Made by a program: the position numbers and the translations under genes
Shown here: piece after piece, positions 18,819-27,472 of the stretch
How positions within the stretch are numbered: the first letter of the stretch is position 1
Layout of the letters: every line of letters begins with the position of its first letter
Notes under the pieces: model-generated
Database searches by the model: none
Told to the model about the DNA's origin: nothing
Seen by the model: only the letters and a program-made list of their open reading frames with translations
Assembly (NCBI GenBank): GCA_022822265.1
Contig: JAJECA010000008.1
Coordinates: 124,001-188,000 of the forward strand
From: Acidimicrobiia bacterium
GTDB lineage: Bacteria; Actinomycetota; Acidimicrobiia; Acidimicrobiales; Bin134
Reading direction: 5' to 3'
DNA length: 64,000 nucleotides

Positions 18819-20321
18819 CTAGATCAGCTCAGCCATCCGCTCGGCTACCGCGATCACATTCAAGTTCGTGTTGGCTCTCGGGGTCTCCGGCATGATTGAC
18901 GCGTCGCACACCCGGAGCCCTTCGGTCCCCCAAATTCGGCCGTCGGGGCCGACCACCGCAGCCGGGTCGTCGGCTGGCCCCATCGCACAGGTGCCTGCGC
19001 CGTGGTAAAAGGCCACATGATGGCTAAAGACGTAGGCCAGGAGGTCGTCGCGGGTCATTCGATCGGGCAGAAACAGCGGGCCTCGGGCCACCCTTCGGTA
19101 TGGGGTCGTCGCCAATAGCTCCAAGCCGAGCTCTACCGCTTCCACCAGCCGCTCAAGATCGGGCCTATGAGCCAGGAACGGATAGGTGATGGCGGGCGGA
19201 TCAGCCGGATCAGTTGACACTGGGCGCACCGATCCTCGGGCGTCCACCTGTTGCAGCGCAGCGTTGAAGGCGAAGACGGTGTCCAGGCCGCCAGCTTCAA
19301 CCTGGCGTCGGGGACTGCTGGTGAGATCAATCCTCCCCACGGGGAACAGCTGGAGATCGTTGGCGGGTCCCGTCGAGCTGGTGAACCGCAACAGGGTTTG
19401 GATGGTGACATCTTCGGGGGTCACCACCTTCGGCCGGGGTTCTGCAAAGAGGTAGATGGCCGGGTGATCAGAGAAATTGGCCCCCACTCCCGGACGGTCG
19501 GCAACCACATTGATTCCCAAGCCGGCCAGCTCAGATCCCGGGCCAATCCCCGATCGCCACAGCAACATCGGCGATTGGACGACCCCTGCGGCCAGGATGA
19601 CCTCCTGGGCAGGAATGGCCTCTGCCCGGCCGTCACAAACAACGTCCACTCCAACGGCTCGATTGCCTTGCCACCTCACCGTCAGCGTCAGGCAATTGCC
19701 CCTCACCTCAAGGTTGGGACGCTTTCTGACTTGGGTGGTCAAGTAAACGTCAGCAGCAGACACACGCTGCAATCCACGGCGATTGCGAGGCAGCGGGCCT
19801 GCGCCGTGGGAATTCGGAGCGTTGTGATCGGCGGTGTAGTCGTAACCCACTGCCTTGCACGCGTCATAGAACGCGGCATGAACCGGGAGCAGTTCAGCCT
19901 CTGGGGTACGCACGATGGGCAGCGGGCCGTTGTGGCCATGCCAGTGCTCCTCACCGTCGGGATCCGACTCCAGTCTCCGGAAACTGTCCAGCATCGCCTC
20001 CCACCGCCACTCGGGAAACCCCCAGGCGTCGAAGTCTGCGGGCATTGCCCGTATGGCGATACCGCCATTGACCGCAGAGCTGCCGCCGAGCACCTTTCCA
20101 CGGGGGTACGGCTGAGTTCGGCCTCCGGGAAGACGCACCTCATCGCCCCAGTCATGATCCGGATGCGACGAGACCGTGATGTCGGCCAACGCAGGGGGCA
20201 AGTGAGCTCCGTGGTCCGGACCGGCTTCGAGCAGCAGCACATTGCGGGCAGGATCCTCAGACAATCGGGATGCCAATACCGATCCCGCTGATCCTCCCCC
20301 GACGATGACGGTGTCAATCAC
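18819..20321 (-). CDS. GMC family oxidoreductase
   Basis: 500 aa FAD enzyme of the choline dehydrogenase/alcohol oxidase group. Dinucleotide-binding VGGGSAGSVLASRLSED opens the protein, GGSSAVNGGIAIRA is the FAD-attachment loop, and HGAGTCAMG near residue 440 holds the catalytic His. The end, PRANTNLNVIAVAERMAE, is typical. The GTG start overlaps the enoyl-CoA hydratase stop as TAGTG, so the two are translationally coupled. Substrate unknown alcohol. Confidence 0.92.
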   Translation of the reverse strand: MIDTVIVGGGSAGSVLASRLSEDPARNVLLLEAGPDHGAHLPPALADITVSSHPDHDWGDEVRLPGGRTQPYPRGKVLGGSSAVNGGIAIRAMPADFDAWGFPEWRWEAMLDSFRRLESDPDGEEHWHGHNGPLPIVRTPEAELLPVHAAFYDACKAVGYDYTADHNAPNSHGAGPLPRNRRGLQRVSAADVYLTTQVRKRPNLEVRGNCLTLTVRWQGNRAVGVDVVCDGRAEAIPAQEVILAAGVVQSPMLLWRSGIGPGSELAGLGINVVADRPGVGANFSDHPAIYLFAEPRPKVVTPEDVTIQTLLRFTSSTGPANDLQLFPVGRIDLTSSPRRQVEAGGLDTVFAFNAALQQVDARGSVRPVSTDPADPPAITYPFLAHRPDLERLVEAVELGLELLATTPYRRVARGPLFLPDRMTRDDLLAYVFSHHVAFYHGAGTCAMGPADDPAAVVGPDGRIWGTEGLRVCDASIMPETPRANTNLNVIAVAERMAELI

Positions 20322-21088
20322 TACTGGGCGGCTTTGTTCGACTCCCGCTCTCCTCGAATGAAGGCGTCCCGGGCCTTTTCGCCTTCGCCCATGAGATTCA
20401 GCTCGTAGGTGAACCCCTGTTCGAATCGATAGCTGCGGTGCACGTCAACCGGGTCGATCCCGTTGATCGACCACTTGGCCTTGCGGATCACGCCGGGTGG
20501 CTTGGACGCAATCACGCCGGCCACTCTGCGGGCTTCGTCCATGAGCTGCTCACCGGGGACGACGCTTAGCACAGTCCCCCACCGCTGGAGGTCTTCGGCG
20601 GCCACCGGCTCACAGCTGTACATCATCCAGCGCATCACCTTCTCCGGGACGAGCCGAGCAGTGTGGGTGGCGGCTCCCAAGGCTCCGTTGTCAACTTCGG
20701 GCATGGAGAATTTGACCCCCTCGGCGGCCACCACCAAGTCGCAATTGCCCGCAAGACCGATCCCCAAGCCCAGGCAAAAGTCCTGAACTGCGGCAATCAC
20801 TGGTACCGGGCAGTCGTACACCGCCCCAAACGCCTCATAGCAGGCATCTCCGGTGCCCAGAACTCCCTCAAAGCCCTCCATGGCCTGCATTTCCTTGATG
20901 TCCACTCCAGCGTTGAACCCCCGGCCCACGGCGGTGAGGATGGCCACGCGCACGTTGGAGTCGTGCTTATAGCCGCGGAATATCTCAGCCAGCCGATAGG
21001 TGTCGGTGATATTGAGTGCGTTCACCGGCGGGTTGTCCATAGTGACGACGGCAATACCCTGCTCGTCGATCTCTGTGTGAATGGCCAC
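20321..21088 (-). CDS. Enoyl-CoA hydratase/isomerase family protein
   Basis: 255 aa crotonase-fold protein. The start is set at GTG 21088 because AAGGAG lies six bases upstream; a longer in-frame reading to 21142 is unlikely. GRGFNAGVDIKEM forms the first part of the oxyanion hole, and GLGIGLAGNCDLVVAAEG the second. MPEVDNG keeps one catalytic-position Glu, while the other (usually in GGGCELA) is not seen, so it may be an isomerase or hydrolase rather than a hydratase. Coupled with the GMC gene. Confidence 0.88.
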   Translation of the reverse strand: MAIHTEIDEQGIAVVTMDNPPVNALNITDTYRLAEIFRGYKHDSNVRVAILTAVGRGFNAGVDIKEMQAMEGFEGVLGTGDACYEAFGAVYDCPVPVIAAVQDFCLGLGIGLAGNCDLVVAAEGVKFSMPEVDNGALGAATHTARLVPEKVMRWMMYSCEPVAAEDLQRWGTVLSVVPGEQLMDEARRVAGVIASKPPGVIRKAKWSINGIDPVDVHRSYRFEQGFTYELNLMGEGEKARDAFIRGERESNKAAQ

Positions 21089-21184
21089 TGTGCGCTCCTT
21101 TGCCTCTCGCACGCCAGCGTAGGCTCGCCAAGCGCCAGCCACTACCTTCTAGGCGAAGCAACTGCCCCAGAAAGCGAGCACATC

Positions 21185-22267
21185 TTGCGAATCGGCTATC
21201 TGATCGACACCAACCACGGGACCTATGACCAACCCCTGCCTGCTCCGGACAACGCGGCAAACGCCCTCGATGCCATGATCGAGGAGGGGATCTTGGCCGA
21301 GCAGTCCGGGTTTCACTCCATCCAAGTCCCCGACCGCCATGGCCGCACGGAGTCTTACTTCGGCTCGCCGCTGAATTTGCTGATGATCTTGGCCCGTGAG
21401 ACTTCCCGGGTGGCCATCGGCTCCTACTGCCTGGTCAACACGCTCTACCACCCGATGGAGATAGCCGAGCAGTGCGCCATCATCGACAACATCTCCAGGG
21501 GAAGGCTGTACATGACCTGGGGACGGGGATTCCATGCCGGCTACTGGGGCCAGTTCGGGGTGCCTCACGAGCGGATGCTGGGCCGCTACCTGGAGAACGT
21601 GGCCATCATCGACAAGGCCCTGCAATCCAAGGGTGAGCGGTTCAGTTGGGACGGCGACTTCTACCAGGTGAACGACGGCCTGTTGTCCCCCAATTCCTTT
21701 CAACAGCCCCGTTTCCCGTTCTGGGGTGGGGGTCAACTACCGGCAGCCATCGAGCGGTGCGGGGTCTACGCCGAGTCGTGGACTTGCGATGACTTTCCCA
21801 TCCTCAAGGAGACGTGGGATGTGCAGGCCGGCGCCTATCGGGCCAAGGCCCTCGAGCACGGCAAGGAGCCGTTCATCGTCTTGATGAGAAAGGCATGGGT
21901 GGCCGACACCTTTGAGCAGGCCGCCGAGCAGTACGGCGCCCATTACGTGCCCGAGATGCGCTTCTACTGTGAGCAGGGAATCCTGGCCCACCATCCCGAG
22001 TTCGACTCTCCCGAGAAGATCACCACCGAATCGGCCCGCGAGCACATCGTGGTGGGCTCCCCCGCCCAATGCCGGGAGCGCCTAGAGCAGTACTACGAGG
22101 AATTGGGCGTGCAGTACTTCACCGTGCAGTTCCGCATGGTTACCGGACCGTCCTTCGAGGCGACCCGAGAGCAAATCCAGCGATTCGGCGAGGAGGTAGT
22201 GCAGCCGCTGCACCGCAAGTACCCCGCTCCAGACCATCCGGCCATCCCGGAAACCTGCCGGTGGTGA
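21185..22267 (+). CDS. LLM class flavin-dependent oxidoreductase
   Basis: 360 aa luciferase-like TIM barrel using FMNH2 or F420. The family segments are IGYLIDTNHGTYDQ at the start, SRGRLYMTWGRGFHAGYWGQFG in the middle, and HIVVGSPAQCRERLEQY toward the end (bacterial luciferase-like monooxygenase pattern). The start is the TTG at 21185; no ATG or GTG is available, and the longer upstream frame only exists antisense to the enoyl-CoA hydratase gene. Followed 4 bp later by two hotdog hydratase genes. Confidence 0.86.
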   Translation: MRIGYLIDTNHGTYDQPLPAPDNAANALDAMIEEGILAEQSGFHSIQVPDRHGRTESYFGSPLNLLMILARETSRVAIGSYCLVNTLYHPMEIAEQCAIIDNISRGRLYMTWGRGFHAGYWGQFGVPHERMLGRYLENVAIIDKALQSKGERFSWDGDFYQVNDGLLSPNSFQQPRFPFWGGGQLPAAIERCGVYAESWTCDDFPILKETWDVQAGAYRAKALEHGKEPFIVLMRKAWVADTFEQAAEQYGAHYVPEMRFYCEQGILAHHPEFDSPEKITTESAREHIVVGSPAQCRERLEQYYEELGVQYFTVQFRMVTGPSFEATREQIQRFGEEVVQPLHRKYPAPDHPAIPETCRW

Positions 22268-22271
22268 ATAG

Positions 22272-22727
22272 ATGACTTCGGCGACACAGATTCCGACCAT
22301 TGAAGAACTGGAATCCCTGGTGGGAAGGCAGTTCCCGGGTGGCACCTACGCCGTGGAACCGTGGCGGGTATGGCTGACCAACGACGTGATCGGCGCGCCA
22401 CAGCGAACCGACGGCATCGCCCATCCCATGTTCTGCTACTACGCGGCGATGGCCGGTTTTGGTATCTCCATCGACGAGATGTTCACCCTTTGCTATGCGT
22501 CAGCCGACGACGGTCCGATGTTCGGAGAATGCGATATCCAGCAGATGCGACCTTTGGAAATCGGTGCCACCTACACCGTGAGAGGCGAGATCACCAGCGC
22601 AGTCCGCAAGCAGGGTGAGCGCACCGGCACTTTTGACATCGTGGCCTTTCAGCTGGAGGTAGTCGCCCCTGATGGCGAAGTTTCTTCCGTGGTTTCCAAC
22701 TCATTCATCTTTCCCAGGAGGTCCTAG
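22272..22727 (+). CDS. MaoC-like/FAS1-type dehydratase subunit A
   Basis: 151 aa hotdog protein. The N-terminal VGRQFPGGTYAVEPWRVWLTNDV is typical of the non-catalytic N-terminal dehydratase domain that pairs with a catalytic MaoC partner. Its stop overlaps the next gene by one base (TAGTG), so a heteromeric hydratase with the 136-aa partner is likely. Probable role: hydration of enoyl-CoA in a dedicated degradation pathway. Confidence 0.78.
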   Translation: MTSATQIPTIEELESLVGRQFPGGTYAVEPWRVWLTNDVIGAPQRTDGIAHPMFCYYAAMAGFGISIDEMFTLCYASADDGPMFGECDIQQMRPLEIGATYTVRGEITSAVRKQGERTGTFDIVAFQLEVVAPDGEVSSVVSNSFIFPRRS

Positions 22728-23137
22728 TGAGCGCGGTCCTTAATCCATCAGTGGGTGACGAACTGCCCCGTCTGGTTATCGAGGCAGTGGATGCCGAGAA
22801 GATGAAGACGATGGCCGCCCTGTTGGGCGACTCCAACCCCATCCACTGGGACGTCGACACCGTGAGAGAACTGGGTATGGGCGACCAGCCGGTTAATCAA
22901 GGGCCCAACAACCTGGGTTATGTGATGAACATGCTGGGTGATTGGGCCGGTGGCGCTGAGCGAATCCAGAACATCCGCGTGCGTTTTCTGGACAACGTCT
23001 TCGCCGGGGACCGCTTGGAGGCCGGCGGTACCGTAACTGCAATCGGCGACGATGGCACCGTCGAGTGCGATGTCTGGTTGGCAAGAGACGGCACCCACCC
23101 GGTTCTGGCCGGAACGGCCTTCCTCTTGTTGGCGTGA
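22727..23137 (+). CDS. MaoC family dehydratase, partner subunit
   Basis: 136 aa hotdog protein. LLGDSNPIHWDVDTVRELGM contains the hydratase-2 Asp and His (D-x-N-P-x-H pattern) required for catalysis. Coupled to the 151-aa partner; together they would form one MaoC-type enoyl-CoA hydratase. GTG start at 22727. Ends seven bases before the convergent zinc permease gene. Confidence 0.83.
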   Translation: MSAVLNPSVGDELPRLVIEAVDAEKMKTMAALLGDSNPIHWDVDTVRELGMGDQPVNQGPNNLGYVMNMLGDWAGGAERIQNIRVRFLDNVFAGDRLEAGGTVTAIGDDGTVECDVWLARDGTHPVLAGTAFLLLA

Positions 23138-23144
23138 TCCCGGA

Positions 23145-24008
23145 CTATCTGGCCAGCCTAAAGACGTAGTTTCCGGATAGCGAACGGATCAGCAAGGCGA
23201 GCAAGAAGAGCACGACTGTGCCGAGCACCATGGTGGCACCAGCCGCAGTGTCATGGTGATAGCTGATGAGCAACCCGACTATCACCGAGACAGCACCGAT
23301 AATGACCGCGGTGACCATGATGGCCGGGATCCGCCGAACCAGCATGGCCGCAGTCGATGGAGGAGCCACCAAGAAGGCGAACACCAACATGTTCCCGACG
23401 GCTTGAAATGACGCCACGATAGAAATTGCCAGAAGCGCCAGCAGAGCGGCGTGAGCCAGACGGGGTCGAAGCCCCATCAGTTGAGCCTGAGCCTCATCGA
23501 AGGTCATAGCCAGGAAAGCACGGTGGAAAAACATGACCCCCAACAACGCGATACCGGCGATGATCAACTGGCGCAAGAGGTCGCTGTCGGTTACTCCGGT
23601 AATCGAACCGAACAAGAACCTGCTCAGGTCGCCAGAGTAGGCCCCCGAGCTGCTGGACATAATCACCACTGCCAAGGCCAAAAAGCCCACATAAAGCAGT
23701 ACGATCGAGCTGTCGTCCGGAAGCGGAGAATGCTCGCGGATCAAGTTGACGCCGAAAATCATGACGAACGCGGCGACCAGCGCACCCAAGGTCGGGTCGC
23801 CCCCGACGATGAATGCAATGGCCAGGCCGGGCAGCACTCCATGGGCCAAGGCCTCCCCGAAGAAGCTCATTCCCCGAATCACAACCCAAGTTCCGACCGG
23901 TGATGTAGCCAGCACCGCCAGCAGGCCCGACCACAGGGCCTTTTGCATGAAGATGTTGTCGACGAAGGGCTCGATCCACCAGTCGAATGGACTGGTCAGA
24001 AACTCCAC
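23145..24008 (-). CDS. Zinc/manganese-type ABC transporter permease
   Basis: 287 aa, about eight hydrophobic segments, ABC-3 family (ZnuB/AztB-like). The segment VGTWVVIRGMSFFGEALAHGVLPG contains the conserved coupling and metal-path Gly/His residues. GTG start at 24008. It follows the zinc-binding lipoprotein gene by 25 bp in the same direction. No ATPase gene is adjacent, so the subunit must be encoded elsewhere or the system is incomplete. Confidence 0.88.
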   Translation of the reverse strand: MEFLTSPFDWWIEPFVDNIFMQKALWSGLLAVLATSPVGTWVVIRGMSFFGEALAHGVLPGLAIAFIVGGDPTLGALVAAFVMIFGVNLIREHSPLPDDSSIVLLYVGFLALAVVIMSSSSGAYSGDLSRFLFGSITGVTDSDLLRQLIIAGIALLGVMFFHRAFLAMTFDEAQAQLMGLRPRLAHAALLALLAISIVASFQAVGNMLVFAFLVAPPSTAAMLVRRIPAIMVTAVIIGAVSVIVGLLISYHHDTAAGATMVLGTVVLFLLALLIRSLSGNYVFRLAR

Positions 24009-24033
24009 TAGGCCAACTTAGCGGCCGGATTTG

Positions 24034-25065
24034 TCAACCCAGCCCTTCAGCGATCACCTGTGCGTTGGTGCGCATGAACCCTACGTAGGTGTCTGCGCCG
24101 CTGCCGGCAGGACCCAGCGATCCGGTGTTCAATGAAAGCACCTTCACACCGGCTGCTTGGCCCAGGGCGTCAGCGTCATCAGTGCTGTGCGTCGTCTCCG
24201 AGAAAATGGCTGCCACGCCGGTTTCCTCAATCACATGCACCAGTTCTTGGAGTCCCGCGGGGTTGGCTTCGGCCAAAGTGCTGCCCCCAGGAATGACCGT
24301 CCCAATCAGCTGAAAGTCGTAACGATCCGCAAAGTACCCGAGGGCATCGTGGTTGGTGACCAAGAGGCGATCCTCAGGATGCAGCGGGGCCAAGATGCCA
24401 TCGATTTCGTCGTCCAGAGCAATCAGCTCGCTGCGGTATGCCGCAACACACTCACTCAGGGCTCCAGCATCTAGGCCCGCTTGCGTAGCCAGAGCTTGCC
24501 TGAGCGCGGGCAGCGCATCGGCGACTCGAACGGGATCGAACCACACGTGGGGGTCGTCTCCACCGTGAGCGTGAGCGTGGGCGTGGCCGTCATCTTCGGC
24601 ATGCATCTGGCCGTCGTCCTCGTGGTCGTGCTCGTCCTCGTGATCGTCGTGGCCCAACTGCACCGTCGTCGAGCCGTATTCGATGGTCGAGACGTTGTCT
24701 GCCATGTAGAAAATCGGAGTCCCGGCTTGCTCCACCGCTTCGAGAGTGTCCACGAGGCCTTCTTCCAAATGGAGACCGTTGGCCACAATCAGCGGGGCGC
24801 TCTCCATCCGGCCCCGGTCTTGCAGCGAGGGCTGGAAGGCATGGGGGTCTCCACCAGTCGGTATAAGGGTGACCACCTCGGCCAGCCCATCACAGGCCAC
24901 GTTCGTCACCACGTCGCCCCATATAGATGTCGTCACTACCACTGTCGGCACACCATCGGACTCAGCAGCGTCGTCGTTCCCACAGCCCGACGCAACCAGT
25001 GCCAGCACGGCCAGCACGAGGCCCGCGCGAAGTGCAATGCGCCTAGAATTGATAATGAGTCTCAT
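24034..25065 (-). CDS. Zinc ABC transporter substrate-binding lipoprotein
   Basis: 343 aa ZnuA/AztC-like. ATG 25065 gives a signal peptide ending in the lipobox VASGC, so Cys28 would be lipidated. Metal ligands: His75 in GGDPHAFQPS, a His/Asp-rich loop at about residues 139-167 (HDDHEDEHDHED and HAHAHAH), and His173 in DPHVWFDP. The charged loop is typical of zinc rather than manganese receptors. A Zur-box-like palindrome overlaps the start codon, so repression in zinc-replete cells is likely. Confidence 0.92.
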   Translation of the reverse strand: MRLIINSRRIALRAGLVLAVLALVASGCGNDDAAESDGVPTVVVTTSIWGDVVTNVACDGLAEVVTLIPTGGDPHAFQPSLQDRGRMESAPLIVANGLHLEEGLVDTLEAVEQAGTPIFYMADNVSTIEYGSTTVQLGHDDHEDEHDHEDDGQMHAEDDGHAHAHAHGGDDPHVWFDPVRVADALPALRQALATQAGLDAGALSECVAAYRSELIALDDEIDGILAPLHPEDRLLVTNHDALGYFADRYDFQLIGTVIPGGSTLAEANPAGLQELVHVIEETGVAAIFSETTHSTDDADALGQAAGVKVLSLNTGSLGPAGSGADTYVGFMRTNAQVIAEGLG

Positions 25066-25066
25066 T
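25054..25066. promoter_or_regulatory. Zur/Fur-box-like palindrome over the zinc-receptor start
   Basis: AATGAG-T-CTCATT is a perfect palindrome in a locally AT-rich stretch starting with TGATAATGAG. It overlaps the ATG of the zinc lipoprotein (25063-25065) and lies between it and the Zur-like regulator transcribed the other way. This is the expected place for Zur binding. Confidence 0.6.
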
Positions 25067-25149
25067 CCTGCAAACCTATTCTTGGGTCGGTGTAGATGAC
25101 AAGCTGACCGACGGGCTCGCGCCCATAGAGTTGCGAAGAAGGAAAGACC

Positions 25150-25377
25150 ATGGCAGCCATAGTCCACGCGCTGTACATCATCGGCCAGCTTGTTGCGATC
25201 ATGAGCGTGGTATTTGCTCTACCCCTAGTGATGTGCGAATGCTGTCGGTACTGGTGGAAATGCCGGTGTGCCCGCCGTGAACAGTGTCTTGAGGCTGCTA
25301 CTGCATCGACTGGAGCCGCATCTTCTCCGGCGCGCTGTTTGGGTAGCGCGTCAGTTCCATCCGATGTCAGCCCCTAA
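25150..25377 (+). CDS. Small Cys-rich membrane protein candidate
   Basis: 75 aa, not recognised. ATG 25150 has GAAGGAAAGACC immediately upstream, a good ribosome site. Residues 4-28 form one hydrophobic helix, followed by a cytosolic-looking cluster with cysteines at 29, 31, 32, 38, 40, 46 and 63 among Arg/Trp/Lys. It ends 14 bases before the Zur-like gene on the same strand and is divergent from the zinc receptor gene, so zinc sensing or handling is a natural guess. No homologue comes to mind and codon use is unremarkable; it could be spurious. Confidence 0.45.
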   Translation: MAAIVHALYIIGQLVAIMSVVFALPLVMCECCRYWWKCRCARREQCLEAATASTGAASSPARCLGSASVPSDVSP

Positions 25378-25391
25378 AATGAAAAGCACCA

Positions 25392-25862
25392 ATGACTGGG
25401 CAACCACTAACGGACGCTAAAGGCAGAGATTCCCTCACCGAGCTGCACTCCCAAATCAGCAACAGGCTGGCCCAACATGAGCACCGGTATACCAGGGGTC
25501 GACAGCGACTGGTAGAAGTCTTGGCTCAAGCCGGGCAACCCATGACGTTGCCTGACATCGTGGGAGCAGATCCCAAGGTGGCCCGGAGCTCTGCTTATCG
25601 CAACCTAGACGTGCTGCTCCGCTGTGGTGCCATCCGGCGGATCAATTCGGGGGGTGACTACACCCACTTCGAATTGGCCGAACCGCTGCTCGGTCACCAC
25701 CACCACCTCATTTGCATCAGCTGCGGCAGCGTTGAAGACGTTCATCTCGACAGCGATATCGAGCATTTGGTGGACAAGAGCCTGAACGAGATCGCAAGCC
25801 GAACCGGCTTCACCCCTACCCATCACAGCCTCGACCTTCACGGGCTTTGCTCCCATTGCTGA
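25392..25862 (+). CDS. zur: Fur family regulator, Zur-like
   Basis: 156 aa. Winged-helix N-terminus (ARSSAYRNLDVLLRCGAIRR recognition part), then the metal-binding GHHHHLICISCG at residues 101-112 and a second CxxC at Cys153/Cys156; Cys108/Cys111 with Cys153/Cys156 would make the structural zinc site. The neighbouring zinc uptake genes argue for Zur rather than Fur. Start at ATG 25392. Likely co-transcribed with the small Cys-rich ORF. Confidence 0.88.
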   Translation: MTGQPLTDAKGRDSLTELHSQISNRLAQHEHRYTRGRQRLVEVLAQAGQPMTLPDIVGADPKVARSSAYRNLDVLLRCGAIRRINSGGDYTHFELAEPLLGHHHHLICISCGSVEDVHLDSDIEHLVDKSLNEIASRTGFTPTHHSLDLHGLCSHC

Positions 25863-25890
25863 CCTGCTGGCTGAGCCTTCAACCCCGACA

Positions 25891-27468
25891 ATGCGGCTGA
25901 CCGACCTCCGTCTAAACCCAGAGCTGCTCCTGTGGCGCGACGAGGTGAGGGAGTTTCTGAACTCCGAGATGTCGCCCGAAAAGGTGGCCGGTCATATCGA
26001 CCCAACCGACCTCACCGGCCTCGACCGGGCATTCGAGCAGCGCCACCAACGAGAGGCTGCCCGAAGGCGGATGCTGGGCGTATCTCTTCCCGTGGACGAT
26101 GGTGGGCGCGGCAAGTCCCGTGCTTGGAAGCATGTCTACGACTTGGAGGCCGCCTTCTACGGTGCCCCGTCCATCGATACCGGGGTAACGCTGTGCGGGT
26201 TCGTCCTGTCTCGCTATGGCACCGAGGCCCAAAAGGCGCGCTGGCTTACGCCCATGGTCTCGGGGGAAATGATGGGGGCGATCGCCTACAGCGAAACTGG
26301 TGCCGGCAACAACCTGGCCGCCATCTCAACCACTGCGGTTCGCAGTCCAAACGGGTGGGAGATTTCGGGCACCAAATCGCACGTAACCGGAGCCCACAAG
26401 GCAGACATCGCCTTGGTGTTGGCGGTTACCGACGCTGCGGCCAATTCCCGCAGTTCTATGTCCATGTTTCTGGTGCCACTAGATGCCCCTGGAGTTCACC
26501 TGGCCCGAAGGCCAACGATCAATCGCTGGACTCTGGGGGAAATCACATTCCAACGAGTGCAACTTGGCGACGACTGCGTGTTGGGCGAAGTGGGAAACGG
26601 CTGGTCTCAGGTACTGGCCGCGGTGGCCGCGGAACGGGGCTCTTTGGCTCACTACGGATGGGTCGAGCGGTGGATTCAGCGACTTCCAGCAGGGGTACCC
26701 CGCATCGACCGGGCCAGGTTGCACGCGGCTGCGGCTCGAGTCCGGGCCCACGCCCAGAGGCTCATCGACTACGAGGAGTCTGGCCAGCCCATTGGCTATG
26801 AGGCATCGGTGGTGAAGGTGGCGTCCACCGAACTTCTCCAAGACATCGCCCGCATGGCCCGATCGGGAGCTGGGCGGGGGGAGGCCGAATGGACTCCGAT
26901 GTTCGAGGATGGACCGTCGTATACCTATGACGTTCTGGAATCCATACATCCCACCGTGTCGGTCGGGGCTAACGAGACCCACCGGGACATGATGGCGGCC
27001 GAATTGTTGAACCGCGACCTGACTGTGGCCGCTCATCGGGCGGTGACCTCCGATGACCCTGTTCTCGCCGCATGCGCCCAACAGTCGGCTCAGGCCCGCG
27101 AGGTCTTGGCCCTGACCGCCCAGCACGCTCTATCACGCCCCCTGTATGGGAAGCAGGTGGGAGACTTCCAGGTAGCCCGACATCGATTCGTGGACATTGC
27201 CATCGCGGTTGAGTCCATGGAACTCACCACGGCGGAAGCCGCTCTCGCCCATTCCAGCCCACAGCGCGACTACCTGATATCAGCAGCCAAAGCCACCGGG
27301 AACGAATCCCTGTTGAACGTGTTGGCCGGCGCCCATCAATTGCACGGGGCCGACGGCTATTACGCGGATCACTATCTCGCTCCTTTCACCCGGCAGGCCT
27401 GGATCCTCCAATCTCAGGGAGGAAGCACCGCCGAGCATCTGGAGCGGTTGGCCCTACTGACTGACTAA
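25891..27468 (+). CDS. Acyl-CoA dehydrogenase family protein
   Basis: 525 aa. Oxidises an acyl-CoA to the enoyl-CoA with FAD. AIAYSETGAGNNLAAIST is the flavin/substrate signature in the middle domain, and the C-terminal QLHGADGYYADHYLAPFTRQAWILQSQGG is the usual end helix region. Longer than the common 380-400 aa through extra sequence in the C-terminal half (about residues 330-420), and the catalytic Glu is not in an obvious position, so activity should not be assumed. It starts 28 bp after the Zur-like gene. Confidence 0.87.
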   Translation: MRLTDLRLNPELLLWRDEVREFLNSEMSPEKVAGHIDPTDLTGLDRAFEQRHQREAARRRMLGVSLPVDDGGRGKSRAWKHVYDLEAAFYGAPSIDTGVTLCGFVLSRYGTEAQKARWLTPMVSGEMMGAIAYSETGAGNNLAAISTTAVRSPNGWEISGTKSHVTGAHKADIALVLAVTDAAANSRSSMSMFLVPLDAPGVHLARRPTINRWTLGEITFQRVQLGDDCVLGEVGNGWSQVLAAVAAERGSLAHYGWVERWIQRLPAGVPRIDRARLHAAAARVRAHAQRLIDYEESGQPIGYEASVVKVASTELLQDIARMARSGAGRGEAEWTPMFEDGPSYTYDVLESIHPTVSVGANETHRDMMAAELLNRDLTVAAHRAVTSDDPVLAACAQQSAQAREVLALTAQHALSRPLYGKQVGDFQVARHRFVDIAIAVESMELTTAEAALAHSSPQRDYLISAAKATGNESLLNVLAGAHQLHGADGYYADHYLAPFTRQAWILQSQGGSTAEHLERLALLTD

Positions 27469-27472
27469 GCCA

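Noticed and set aside
19251-20291. 346-codon rightward open frame
   Set aside because: Wholly antisense to the GMC oxidoreductase gene, with no domain; high G+C makes long antisense frames common.
20663-21184. N-terminal extension of the LLM oxidoreductase frame
   Set aside because: It lies antisense to the enoyl-CoA hydratase gene and shows no family resemblance; the TTG at 21185 fits the family N-terminus.
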